In this document: positions 51,818 to 60,645 of the stretch, one piece after another
Layout of the letters: the number at the start of each line of letters is the position of its first letter
Position numbering within the stretch: the stretch's first letter is position 1
From: an uncultured Granulosicoccaceae bacterium
Lineage (GTDB): Bacteria > Pseudomonadota > Gammaproteobacteria > Granulosicoccales > Granulosicoccaceae
Length of the DNA: 64,000 nucleotides
NCBI GenBank assembly: GCA_937957915.1
Contig: CALGNZ010000016.1
Location: 38,152-102,151 of the forward strand
Direction: 5' to 3'
Translations under genes and position numbers: made by a program
Notes under the pieces: model-generated
Told to the model about the DNA's origin: nothing
What the model saw: the letters and a program-made list of their open reading frames with translations, nothing else
The model's database searches: none

Positions 51818-52420
51818 TCAAATGCGCGTACCAGACCCTGTGCCCCGCTTAAGATCACCCGCTATGTAATAGGCCACCAGTCCGCCGGCAATGGCACCGA
51901 ACAAATGGCCTTCCCACGACACACCGCTATTGGTTGGCAGCACACCCGACAACAGTGTCGAACCGTAGGTCACCGCCACACCGATCGCGATACACGCTGA
52001 CAATAGTCGTTTCTCGAAGAAACCGGCACAGACCAGAAATCCGATTAAACCAAACACCAGCACACTGGCTCCAATGTGGATGGCGGTGCGACCAAACAGC
52101 CACAGTGCCACGCCGGCAAGGATACTGATCAACACCACGATGTCGATACTGTTTGCCCGCGATCCGGCCAGCAACGCCAGCAACACCAACAATGGAATCG
52201 TGTTACTGATGATATGAGACAAGTCTCCGTGCAGAAACGGCAGAGTCACAATCCCGACGAGGCCACGCAACGAGCGAGGAATTAGCCCAAAGCTCTCCAG
52301 CGCCATGAAGCGGTCAAGCACAAACACCAGCCAGATCAGCCCGACAAACAATACAATCCCACGCACGTCAGCACGGAGAGAGTGAACGTGTTCGGCGGCA
52401 GACAGGGATCTCTTGTTCAT
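51818..52420 (-). CDS. Rhomboid-family intramembrane serine protease
   Basis: 200 aa with six membrane segments. HGDLSHIISNTIPLLVL (about residue 65) is the rhomboid HxxxN region, IHIGASVLVFGLIGFL carries the catalytic Ser in GAS (the usual following Gly is Val here), and SWEGHLFGAIAGG carries the catalytic His. It cuts membrane proteins within or near the bilayer. Short rhomboids called rhombosortases process GlyGly-CTERM tails; this one lacks their GxSGxxHG pattern as I recall it. It is read on the minus strand, divergent from the amidase gene. Confidence 0.85.
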   Translation of the reverse strand: MNKRSLSAAEHVHSLRADVRGIVLFVGLIWLVFVLDRFMALESFGLIPRSLRGLVGIVTLPFLHGDLSHIISNTIPLLVLLALLAGSRANSIDIVVLISILAGVALWLFGRTAIHIGASVLVFGLIGFLVCAGFFEKRLLSACIAIGVAVTYGSTLLSGVLPTNSGVSWEGHLFGAIAGGLVAYYIAGDLKRGTGSGTRI

Positions 52421-52526
52421 GGGTTTGCGGTCCTTTGGTTAAATCGTGATTCACAGCAGTTACTTATTCTACCCGCCGCGGCGAAAATCAGTCATTATCA
52501 GCACATAATTTCACGTCACTGATGCA

Positions 52527-53879
52527 ATGAAAACTCTATTCGATCTGGCTCGAAAGCTGGAAAAGAAAAAACTAAGCAGCCGACAACTGGTAGAACACTG
52601 CCTGGCCAATATCGATGACGATAGCGGCGAAGGCCACAACACGTTTATCTCGGTCTATCGAGACCGCGCGCTGGCCGAGGCTGACGAGGCAGATCGAGCC
52701 CGCAAGCACAATCGCCATGCATCACCTTTCACCGGAATTCCCCTTTCAATAAAAGATTTACTTGATGTTGCCGGTGAGGTGACGACGGCCGGCTCCCATG
52801 TTCTGGACGAGCAACGGCCCGCACTGCGAGACGCAACCGTCGTACAACGGCTGCGGAGTGCCGGTTTTATCATGATTGGTCGCACCAACATGACCGAATT
52901 CGCCTACTCCGGGCTTGGAATAAACGCCCACTATGGTACGCCGGCAAGCCCGTGGGACCGAAAAACACGCAGAATTCCCGGTGGCTCCAGTTCCGGTGCG
53001 GCTGTGTCCGTCACCGATGACATGGCAGCCGGTGCGATAGGCACCGATACCGGCGGTTCAACCCGCATTCCCGCCGCACTTTGCGGCATCGTCGGCTTCA
53101 AGCCAACAGCCGAACGGGTGCCAAAAGACGGCTGCGTGCCGTTATCGACTACGCTCGATTCTATCGGCCCGCTTGCCAATACGGTCACGTGCTGCACCAT
53201 TCTGGATGCCGTTATGGCTGGCAGCGATCAAATAGAAGTGCCGAATTTTCCGCAGGTTGGCATCCGTCTGGGCGTTCTGGAAGGGCTCGCCACTGAAGAT
53301 CTCGACGCGGAGGTGGCTGCGGCGTATCAGGCCGTGCTGGCGCGTCTGGGCAAACGCGGTATCTTGACCAAGGTTATCAATCTGCCTGAACTGGAAAGCT
53401 ACTACGCCCACGCCAATCGCGGCAGTCTCATCGGTGGCGAGGCGCTGGCGTGGCACAGTCAATTTTTGCCAGAGCGCGCTGAATACTACGACCCGTGGGT
53501 GCTGTCTCGCATTGAAGCGAATGCTTCCTACAGTGCGGCAGACTATGTGGCAACGCTGCAAAGACGGGAGTCATGTCGACAGGCCACACATCAGCGCACT
53601 ATCGGCCTCGACGCGATTGTACTGCCAACATGCGCGTTATTGCCCCAGCCAATTGGCACACTTATATACGAAGAAGACGAATCACAGCGGGTTAATCTGT
53701 TGAATCTGCGCAACACATCGATCGCCAATACTCTTAATGCACCCGCCATTTCGATTCCGTGCCACACGCCGGGCTCGGCACCTGTCGGGTTTATGCTGAT
53801 CGGCAAAACCGGTTGCGATCAGCAATTGTTGTCGATTGCACAGAGCATTGAAGGTATTGTTCGCGGCGCCAGCGAGTAA
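52527..53879 (+). CDS. Amidase-signature family protein (GatA-like)
   Basis: 450 aa. The amidase signature catalytic triad is complete: Lys in PLSIKDLLDVAG (about residue 75), cis-Ser in GGSSSGAAVS (about 150), and the nucleophile Ser in GTDTGGSTRIPAALCGIVGFKPT (about 175). There is no gatB or gatC next to it, so it is probably a small-molecule amidase rather than the tRNA amidotransferase subunit. It is cytoplasmic. Its substrate is unknown. Confidence 0.88.
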   Translation: MKTLFDLARKLEKKKLSSRQLVEHCLANIDDDSGEGHNTFISVYRDRALAEADEADRARKHNRHASPFTGIPLSIKDLLDVAGEVTTAGSHVLDEQRPALRDATVVQRLRSAGFIMIGRTNMTEFAYSGLGINAHYGTPASPWDRKTRRIPGGSSSGAAVSVTDDMAAGAIGTDTGGSTRIPAALCGIVGFKPTAERVPKDGCVPLSTTLDSIGPLANTVTCCTILDAVMAGSDQIEVPNFPQVGIRLGVLEGLATEDLDAEVAAAYQAVLARLGKRGILTKVINLPELESYYAHANRGSLIGGEALAWHSQFLPERAEYYDPWVLSRIEANASYSAADYVATLQRRESCRQATHQRTIGLDAIVLPTCALLPQPIGTLIYEEDESQRVNLLNLRNTSIANTLNAPAISIPCHTPGSAPVGFMLIGKTGCDQQLLSIAQSIEGIVRGASE

Positions 53880-54007
53880 CTCCAAGCCTGTCCGCTGTCA
53901 GACGAATTTGTCAGCTAAAATACCTGTACACCTTCGCGGCAGCTTTGCACGGGCAATTTCCCGCCAGCGCGTTAAATGTAGCGTAACAACCAAACACAGG
54001 GGTCACT

Positions 54008-54610
54008 ATGGATACCGTTAATTTTACAGCGATGAAGGATGGCACCAAAGAGGAATACGAATTTCTTCGCACTCAGGAAGACCGCTTTTTCTCAATGACG
54101 GCTGATCGACTACTGCGCGAACTGGCTGCGCAGGAGCACGAAACCATCGGCGGATATAAAATAACCCGGCTGCAACACGCATTGCAATCGGCAGCCCGAG
54201 CCGAGCGCGACGGTGCTGACACAGACTGGGTAGTCGCTACCCTGCTTCATGATATCGGCGATGGTCTGGCCCCGCAAAACCATGACCGTATGGCGGCAGA
54301 AATTTTGCGCCCGTTCGTCCGCGAGGAAGTCACCTGGGTGGTTGAACACCACGGCGCATTTCAAATGGTTTACTACGCGCATCACTACGATGGCTGGAAC
54401 CAGTATGAACGCGAAAAATACAAGGATTCCCCTTACTACCAGAGCTGTGTCGACTTTTGCGAACGCTGGGACCAATCGTCATTTGACCCCGAATACGACA
54501 TGCCGACGCTCAGTCATTTCGAACCCGCAGTAAGAGAAGTTTTCGCCAGAAAGCCCTATGATCCCGCTGTCATCCAGCCGGGTGCTGTAAATGGGCTGAT
54601 ACCTGCATAA
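54008..54610 (+). CDS. HD-domain protein, PhnZ/inositol-oxygenase-like
   Basis: 200 aa. Metal ligands of an HD domain are visible: His in TRLQHALQSA, the HD pair in ATLLHDIGDGLAPQNHD, the following His, HH in VVEHHGAFQ, and a late Asp. The short length and ligand layout recall the mixed-valent di-iron oxygenases (PhnZ, inositol oxygenase) as much as HD phosphohydrolases, so oxygenase or hydrolase activity cannot be told apart. Upstream ribosome site is weak (AGGGGTCACT). Confidence 0.72.
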   Translation: MDTVNFTAMKDGTKEEYEFLRTQEDRFFSMTADRLLRELAAQEHETIGGYKITRLQHALQSAARAERDGADTDWVVATLLHDIGDGLAPQNHDRMAAEILRPFVREEVTWVVEHHGAFQMVYYAHHYDGWNQYEREKYKDSPYYQSCVDFCERWDQSSFDPEYDMPTLSHFEPAVREVFARKPYDPAVIQPGAVNGLIPA

Positions 54611-54750
54611 TCGCTAATCAACGAAGCCAGACTCAAGCGACAGCTGTCTGGCCCCGATTTATGACCAGCGACACCAGCAGGCAATTTCCACAGTTTTCAA
54701 CGACCTGTGCGACGACTGACCGGTGTGTGGCACAGATAAGTTAAAACAAT

Positions 54751-55656
54751 ATGTCACCAATCAGTATTTTTTTGAAAGGCATGGCCATGGGTGCTGCCAA
54801 TGTAATCCCCGGCGTGTCCGGCGGCACCATCGCCCTGATCACCGGTATTTACGAGCGGCTGATCAACGCTATAAAATCGGTTGATCTGGTCGCGCTGAAG
54901 CATTTGCTAAAAGGCGAATGGCGCGTGTTCTGGACGGTGACAGACGGTTCATTTCTGCTGGCACTGTTTGCCGGCATCGGCTTTAGCATCATCACCCTCG
55001 CCAAGGTGCTCGAGTATCTGCTGACCCGGCATGAAACCCTGACAATGGCATTTTTCTTTGGCCTGATCCTGGTCTCGATTTACTTTGTTGGCAAGACCGT
55101 CAGGCAATGGTCGTTACCGAGTGTTATCGCATTGCTGATTGGCGTAGTCATCGCCGTCGGGATAGCACTGCTGGCTCCTGCCTCTGAAAACAGCGCGTTC
55201 GGCTATGTGTTTCTGTGTGGCATTGTGGCGATGTGCAGCATGATTCTGCCAGGCCTCTCCGGCTCGTTCGTGCTAATCATCATGGGTAACTACGCGTTGA
55301 TACTGGCAGCTATTGGCAGCGCCAACTTGTCAGTGCTGCTGCCGCTGGCACTCGGTTGTGGTTTCGGCCTGATCGCTTTCTCGCATTTACTGGCCTTGAT
55401 ATTCAAACACTTTCACGACCAAACCATTGCGTTGATGACCGGATTTATCGCCGGTTCGCTCGCAATCATCTGGCCCTGGAAGGAAACGCTGCATACCGTA
55501 ATTGAACGTGAAGGCAAGCCGGCAAAAGAAGTTGTCTCTGGCTACGACTGGTACCTGCCGGCCATGGAATCCACAACAGCCACCGCAATACTTTTGATGC
55601 TCGCCGGCATGTTGGCTTTGTATCTTATTGAGAGATTTGCCGGCGCCACGCCCTAG
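54751..55656 (+). CDS. DUF368 membrane protein (PopT-type undecaprenyl-phosphate flippase family)
   Basis: 301 aa with about eight membrane segments. The DUF368 start (FLKGMAMGAANVIPGVSGG, then GTIALITGIYE) and the second PG-x-SGS repeat (MILPGLSGSFVLIIMG) are clear. Some DUF368 members (PopT) are reported to return undecaprenyl phosphate across the inner membrane, which recycles the lipid carrier for peptidoglycan and surface polysaccharide synthesis. Such an activity would fit a genome with the sugar cluster at 12.6-22.6 kb, but that link is inference. Confidence 0.85.
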   Translation: MSPISIFLKGMAMGAANVIPGVSGGTIALITGIYERLINAIKSVDLVALKHLLKGEWRVFWTVTDGSFLLALFAGIGFSIITLAKVLEYLLTRHETLTMAFFFGLILVSIYFVGKTVRQWSLPSVIALLIGVVIAVGIALLAPASENSAFGYVFLCGIVAMCSMILPGLSGSFVLIIMGNYALILAAIGSANLSVLLPLALGCGFGLIAFSHLLALIFKHFHDQTIALMTGFIAGSLAIIWPWKETLHTVIEREGKPAKEVVSGYDWYLPAMESTTATAILLMLAGMLALYLIERFAGATP

Positions 55657-55763
55657 AAAGCGATCTGCAAAGCAAAACATACTGGCGTTGTTATCGCGCG
55701 CCGTTTCGGACGTGTGGCTGGCCTGTCTGGCGGCCTCTGCGCTGGTCGAACGCTTAATGCTCG

Positions 55764-57098
55764 CTAGAGCCCGTCGTGCACCACACGAAAACCGGTGTCC
55801 ATAGATCTGCCAGATGACAGCTGGCCGACACGATAACTGGAGCGCACCTGCTCCCGGGTTGAACGCCAGGAGCCGCCTCTAACCACGCGCGCGGTGCACA
55901 CTTGCTCCGGTCTCTCATCCGTGCGGAAATAGTTTTCAGTCAGACAACTCGAAGTCCATTCAGCAACGTTACCGTGCATGTCGTAGAGGCCGAAAGCATT
56001 GGGTGCAAAAGAACCTACAGGCGTAGACTTTTGCAGGACTTCATCGAGACAGGTCAGGCAGTTTGCAAACCCGAAAATTACGTCTCCGGTATGATAAGGA
56101 GTCACCGTACCAGCCCTCACGGCGTACTCCCACTCAGCCTCTGTCGGAAGTCGGTAACGCTTGCCGGTTTTTGCACTTAACCAACGAGTGTAGGCAATAG
56201 CCTCATCCGAGGTAACCCCTGCTACAGGCAGCAAGGCCTTGCTTCGTTCGAGTTGACGTACCTCGCCACCGGTATCGGCCCTGAATTCGCGATACTGATC
56301 GCGCGTAATCTCGTATCTCGACATACTAAATGCATCAACCTGCACTGGATGCGCAGGCTTTTCATTGTCGGCACCGGACTCGCTCCCCATAACAAAGGAC
56401 CCCGCCGGCAGCCCGACCATCACAGGTGTTATTAACACCCCTGCACGTTGTTCCGAGCCAGTGTCGCCAGCCGCGCTATCCGGTTCTACCTGCACCTTGC
56501 TGATAACTTCCGGTTCATCAATGTCTGCAGCAGTTGTGCTGGCTGCGCTCTGTGGCTTGCTACCGGGCTTGACGACCGGCTCTGCCTTTACCGGTTGGTC
56601 CGTTTCGTTAGCCTGTGCTTGCGTGATGCTCTTTATCTGTTGAGCGACAGCCGCCAGACCGGGCAATGACGGGTCCACATCCGTCGCTGCATCAAGGCGA
56701 GCGATGGCGCGCTCTACCCGGTTATTCTTAAGCTCGTTTCGCGCTATGGACAGGTAGATCCTCGCTACATATCGATAGCCGTTTACAGCGTAGTCATGTT
56801 CAGGAGCAAGCTGTTGTAACCTGCGTATTTTTTCCAGTGCATTGTTGCCGACGGGTTTGGTTAACCGACGCACTTTTAGATCAGTAGTAATACCATCGAC
56901 TAAACTATCGATACTGGCTGCGTTGTTTGCAGGTAAAGCGTTTACTTCAGTGCTTACCGCATTGTCTGCTGTCGGAGGGGTGTCTGTTTCAGTAGCGGGC
57001 TGCTGTTCGAGACAAACATCAACACCATTTTCACAAACGGCCCACGCCATGTTCGAATAGATTACTAATAGTATCGATAAACACAACCGATCAAACAT
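55764..57098 (-). CDS. FGE/SUMF1-fold protein lacking the catalytic cysteines, with N-terminal helical region
   Basis: 444 aa from the ATG at 57098, which gives a signal peptide ending at NMAWA. Residues about 70-150 are TPR-like helices. Residues about 210-440 are the formylglycine-generating-enzyme fold: VGLPAGSFVMGSESGADNE, SRYEITRDQYREF, YRLPTEAEWEYAVR and NVAEWTSSCL. The catalytic Cys pair of true FGE should fall after RGGSW; here the stretch reads RGGSWRSTREQVRSSYR with no Cys, so it is unlikely to make formylglycine. A CLTC pair sits near residue 350. It may be a binding protein or other FGE-fold enzyme exported to the periplasm. Confidence 0.8.
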   Translation of the reverse strand: MFDRLCLSILLVIYSNMAWAVCENGVDVCLEQQPATETDTPPTADNAVSTEVNALPANNAASIDSLVDGITTDLKVRRLTKPVGNNALEKIRRLQQLAPEHDYAVNGYRYVARIYLSIARNELKNNRVERAIARLDAATDVDPSLPGLAAVAQQIKSITQAQANETDQPVKAEPVVKPGSKPQSAASTTAADIDEPEVISKVQVEPDSAAGDTGSEQRAGVLITPVMVGLPAGSFVMGSESGADNEKPAHPVQVDAFSMSRYEITRDQYREFRADTGGEVRQLERSKALLPVAGVTSDEAIAYTRWLSAKTGKRYRLPTEAEWEYAVRAGTVTPYHTGDVIFGFANCLTCLDEVLQKSTPVGSFAPNAFGLYDMHGNVAEWTSSCLTENYFRTDERPEQVCTARVVRGGSWRSTREQVRSSYRVGQLSSGRSMDTGFRVVHDGL

Positions 57099-57185
57099 AG
57101 GCAGGAACGCTTCCAACGATTAAGTTGATCGCTTTGAATAGCGCGTACTGAACAACGCAGGCGATCGAATGAAGTGGACCTAACG

Positions 57186-57212
57186 GTATTACCAATCACT
57201 TGTATTTGTCAA
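57186..57212 (-). promoter_or_regulatory. Candidate sigma-70 promoter of the FGE-fold gene
   Basis: Read on the minus strand, TTGACA (57207-57212), 15 bases, then TAATAC (57186-57191), with the start codon about 85 bases downstream. Both hexamers are near consensus, but the 15-bp spacer is short. It lies in the 371-bp gap 57099-57469, whose remaining part shows no gene. Confidence 0.45.
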
Positions 57213-57469
57213 CCGATTGTCTTTATTTATAGCCTCAAACGAGCGGTCGAGTTATAGCGCGGTTAACAGGCTACCAACTTGCAACAGGCAAACTGCCAGC
57301 GTTGCAGGCATCGCGCTTAAGCAAAAGCTATGCAGACAGTTATTTAGACAAATATGCGGTTGAAAAAAACAAGGCGCCAGTCTCCGAACAATAACTACAG
57401 AAATCTTGTGCGCCGTTTGCCGTTATATGTCACCGCATAACAGCGTGTCACAGTCTATGGCGAATCGCC

Positions 57470-58060
57470 TTAGCCCTGCAGCTGCGGTGTTGGTGCAGGC
57501 TTTGGCAGCGTTGGCCCTGGCTTTACTTTCACACCCAGTCGTTCAAGCTCTCGCTCAAGCGATCTTACATCCCAGCCACCGTTTGCGGCACTGTAGGGCA
57601 AGGTTATTCGAACTTCCTGCAGAAAGATTCTTTGCAGCTGACCTTTACGCGACCATGGATCCTGTCTGTGCTGATCTGTTCGCGGCAGCCAATGACTATT
57701 CGCTTTCAACTCTACGGCACGCCAACCGGTAACGACCCACTGATCAGCATGCCGCTCAACTTTAAGCTTACCGAAATAGGTTTGCGTGCTTCGCGTCACC
57801 TGATGTACTGCCACGTGCGTTACACCACTGGCAAACGGCAGCTGTATAGACATCGTCTGCACTTCTACTGACCCTGTCGGACTGACAACCTGCCAGGTAT
57901 TAACACTGCTGACAGAGGTGCTGTCAGCCAATGCCAAAGGTGCCCCGCCTGCATACACCAGCAACAACACAATCGGTATTAAAAACAACTGCCGAGCCAT
58001 CGCTCTAATGTGCGTAGATGGCAGATCTGATACCCACTGCATGATCCGATTCCTGCTCAT
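57470..58060 (-). CDS. Unrecognised exported protein
   Basis: 196 aa from the ATG at 58060, which overlaps the stop of the preceding gene (ATGA). A long basic N-terminus and a hydrophobic stretch (LFLIPIVLLLVYAGGAPLALA) look like a signal peptide, so it is probably periplasmic or membrane-associated. The mature part is beta-rich (TWQVVSPTGSVEVQTMSIQL, FGKLKVERHADQWVVTGW) and ends in a Pro-rich tail. I do not recognise the family. Coupling to the next gene upstream suggests a joint role. Confidence 0.6.
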   Translation of the reverse strand: MSRNRIMQWVSDLPSTHIRAMARQLFLIPIVLLLVYAGGAPLALADSTSVSSVNTWQVVSPTGSVEVQTMSIQLPFASGVTHVAVHQVTRSTQTYFGKLKVERHADQWVVTGWRAVELKANSHWLPRTDQHRQDPWSRKGQLQRIFLQEVRITLPYSAANGGWDVRSLERELERLGVKVKPGPTLPKPAPTPQLQG

Positions 58061-58638
58061 GTTGCCTCTCCCATCAGACGTCTTACCCCGGTCACCAGGT
58101 GCTGCTCGGCAAATCGTGCCAGACGCTCGCTGCGGCAAATTCTGTATTCGCGCGAATTGCCACTGCCAACCTCGTAACAATTGAGCAAGCCGTAGCGATC
58201 CGATACGGTCGGGAGGGTTCTGTTGATTAGTCTCTTACGGGCATTTCCGCGCTGATCTGCCGTCGCGTACTCGCCAATCATTGCATCGACTAGTTTTCCG
58301 GCAGAATAGTATTCATTGTTAAGCAGGCACAGCAGACAAATAATGGAGGTCTCAGCCTCTCTCAATACCGACAGGTGCTTTTTTTCTTCCCTTGCTACTG
58401 ACAACGGCTCAATCTGCTCTTCTTCGTACAGAAACCCTTCAACCGACGCCCACAACGTAAACATCAACGCCATTCGAGCGATTTCCGAGCTACCCTCGAA
58501 TTCGGGAATCGAGTCCAGTTCCACCGCGGGCTGATGGTCAACATCCTGCTCAGACCAGTGGGGATTGATACCCAGCGATGCGGAGATAGGTCTGGCACTG
58601 ATTATTTCGGTATCAGCACGGTGTTCGACATCAGTCAT
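58057..58638 (-). CDS. Unrecognised cytoplasmic protein, possible C-terminal winged helix
   Basis: 193 aa from the ATG at 58638 (MTDVEHRADTE), with a TGGAAAC ribosome-like site; an ATG seven codons upstream is possible. Residues about 60-115 are helical and hydrophobic (SSEIARMALMFTLWASVEGFL, CLLCLLNNEYYSAG); the last 70 residues (RKRLINRTLPTVSDRYGLL, then CYEVGSGNSREYRI) are compatible with a winged-helix fold. I do not recognise the family. The gene overlaps the exported-protein gene at 57470-58060 by 4 bp, so they form a two-gene unit. Confidence 0.55.
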   Translation of the reverse strand: MTDVEHRADTEIISARPISASLGINPHWSEQDVDHQPAVELDSIPEFEGSSEIARMALMFTLWASVEGFLYEEEQIEPLSVAREEKKHLSVLREAETSIICLLCLLNNEYYSAGKLVDAMIGEYATADQRGNARKRLINRTLPTVSDRYGLLNCYEVGSGNSREYRICRSERLARFAEQHLVTGVRRLMGEAT

Positions 58639-58970
58639 TTGTGTTTCCAGGGAAACCATCCAAATAGATTCCAGTTCCTGCCTACTAACTTGATGGAGTA
58701 TATTGGTTAAAATTCAATCCGGCAGGGGTGAAATTCACCCTGTCTTACACGGTTGCCCTAATTTCTGTGCTCATTTTCGCCAAATTGCGGCGCCGATTTG
58801 AGATCTGTGTCACGACGGTGGTACGCGTAAAACCAAAAAAAGCGAGAGGCCAAACGCCTGTCGCTTCCTGGAACCGTGCTGTTATGGTGACCTTTTCCGG
58901 TACATTTCTGGTGGCGCCGCTGACACTCAGCGGCTACCAGTTGCTGCCGTTTCCGGTTACTCAGGCATGG
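58639..58970. other. Intergenic region with a hairpin and a stop-codon duplication
   Basis: 332 bp between the protease gene end and the 58638 gene start. GCCGCT/AGCGGC (58916-58934) is a 6-bp stem after the protease gene. An 86-codon plus-strand frame covering the gap has no protein-like features. No clear promoter is visible for the minus-strand pair. Confidence 0.4.
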
Positions 58971-58987
58971 TTACTCAGGCATGGTTA
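58955..58987 (-). repeat. 14-bp tandem duplication spanning the protease stop codon
   Basis: GGTTACTCAGGCAT is present at 58955-58968 and 58969-58982, with a partial third copy to 58987. The protease stop codon (TTA on the plus strand, 58971-58973) lies in the second copy, so removal of one unit would leave the protein unchanged. Confidence 0.85.
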
Positions 58988-60422
58988 GCGCGGTAAAAAG
59001 CGCATTCTTATTGCGTTGCACCAACACAGCCACTGTTTGTCCTGGGGTGGTTTCCCTGACTTTGGCTGCCAGCGTTTTCGCCGAATCGATGGGCGTCTGA
59101 TTAAAGGCGACCAACACATCCCCCTTTACTATGCCCGCAATGGCAGCAACACCGTTCGGATCGACATCGGTAACCAGTACCCCTTGCTCGATGTTGCCGT
59201 ACTCCGCAAGCTGCTCAGCCGTCAGTTCAGATACTGTTATACCTAGTTTGGAATCATCGCTGTCGGTCACTTGGGATGTTCTGACTACCTCGCGGTCTTC
59301 TGCCAGCTCTGCAATCACCACAGACACTGTCTGATGTTCACGGTTGCGCAAAATTTCCACATCGACCGGCTGACCGATCGGTGTCGCTCCAACCAGCGGC
59401 GGCAGGTGAGACGACTGGCCAATATTTTTACCCGCGAAGCTCAAAATAACATCACCGGTTTGCAAACCGGCTTTGGCAGCGGGGCTGTCATTGGTAACAC
59501 TGGCCACCAACGCACCCTCTGGTCTATCCATACCGAATGAATCGGCCAGTGACTTGTCCAGATTTTGAATACTAACGCCCAGCCAGCCGCGGCTGACAAA
59601 CCCTGTGTTCTTCAACTGCTCGGTTACTGTTTTAACGACATTGACCGGAATCGCGAATGACAGCCCCATGTAACCACCAGAGCGCGAATAGATTTGCGAG
59701 TTAACGCCAACCACCTTGCCATTGAGATCAAACAGCGGTCCACCGGAATTCCCCGGGTTCACCGCAACATCGGTTTGTACAAACGGCACGTAGTTGCCGT
59801 CGGGTAAACTGCGCGACAGTGCAGACACAATGCCCTGCGTGGCGGTGTATTCAAAACCAAACGGCGAACCAATAGCCAGCACCCACTGCCCCACGTTCAG
59901 CTCGTCGGAATCACCCAGCTCGAGCACCGGCAAGCCGGTCGCATCAACTTTTAACAATGCCAGGTCAGTGCGAACATCAGCACCAATCAGGGTTGCATCG
60001 TATTGCCTTCTGTCAGGCAAACTGACGGTGATCTCCGTCGCATCCTTCACAACATGTGCGTTGGTCACAATAAAACCATCTTCAGAAAGGACAAAGCCAG
60101 AGCCAAAACCGCCGCCCTGATGGCTGCGTGGCGAAGGCTGCTGAGGCAGATTTTCAAAGTATCGACGGAAAAACTCCGGCATCTGCTCAGAATCAAACTC
60201 CTGCATGTCAGGCTGCGCCGACGTAAGCTTGCGCTCCGTTGTTACAGATATTTTTACCACTGCCTTGCCCTGGTTTTTTACCAGCGATTCAAAATCAGGC
60301 AAGCCCAGCGCAAAGGCACTGGTCGAAAACCAGGTGACAAGCACCAGCACACCAGCAAGCGCTTTGCGCCGGTGGTGCTGACCAGACCGCTTTGAGAGGG
60401 TACTCTTCGACAATATTCTCAT
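58971..60422 (-). CDS. Periplasmic serine protease of the HtrA/Do family, MucD-like
   Basis: 483 aa, close to MucD (474). A signal peptide (KALAGVLVLVTWFSTSAFA) precedes the protease domain with all catalytic residues: His in VTNAHVVKDA, Asp in RTDLALLKVDA and Ser in NPGNSGGPLFDL. Two PDZ domains follow (about residues 270-370 and 385-480: GALVASVTNDSPAAKAGLQ, VTDVDPNGVAAIAGI). It degrades or refolds misfolded envelope proteins, and in Pseudomonas MucD checks alginate regulation. GGAGAAC stands before the ATG. It diverges from the MBL gene at 60646. Confidence 0.93.
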   Translation of the reverse strand: MRILSKSTLSKRSGQHHRRKALAGVLVLVTWFSTSAFALGLPDFESLVKNQGKAVVKISVTTERKLTSAQPDMQEFDSEQMPEFFRRYFENLPQQPSPRSHQGGGFGSGFVLSEDGFIVTNAHVVKDATEITVSLPDRRQYDATLIGADVRTDLALLKVDATGLPVLELGDSDELNVGQWVLAIGSPFGFEYTATQGIVSALSRSLPDGNYVPFVQTDVAVNPGNSGGPLFDLNGKVVGVNSQIYSRSGGYMGLSFAIPVNVVKTVTEQLKNTGFVSRGWLGVSIQNLDKSLADSFGMDRPEGALVASVTNDSPAAKAGLQTGDVILSFAGKNIGQSSHLPPLVGATPIGQPVDVEILRNREHQTVSVVIAELAEDREVVRTSQVTDSDDSKLGITVSELTAEQLAEYGNIEQGVLVTDVDPNGVAAIAGIVKGDVLVAFNQTPIDSAKTLAAKVRETTPGQTVAVLVQRNKNALFTALTMPE

Positions 60423-60645
60423 CGTGTTCTCCAGTAGGAATTAAATTCAACGGACAGGCAAACCACTGACTAATCGTGCTCACGCTGTTCGTCTACACGC
60501 ATCAAACAATACGGCCAGTCCGGCGCTTTAAAAACCGGGGAGAATTTACCGGGTAAAAAATACCCTGTCTTGAGTCAGCAGATTTAGCAGCTCGAATACC
60601 GCTATTACGCGCACGTAAACAGGGCGGCTGGTTTATACTTAGCGC

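Noticed and set aside
51818..52420. Calling the rhomboid a rhombosortase for the CTERM proteins
   Set aside because: The active site reads GASVLVFG, not the GxSGxxHG pattern remembered for rhombosortases, and it is not next to a tailed protein.
58728..58988. 86-codon plus-strand frame between the protease and the unrecognised pair
   Set aside because: Its end overlaps the protease stop codon in antisense and it carries no recognisable domain or ribosome site.
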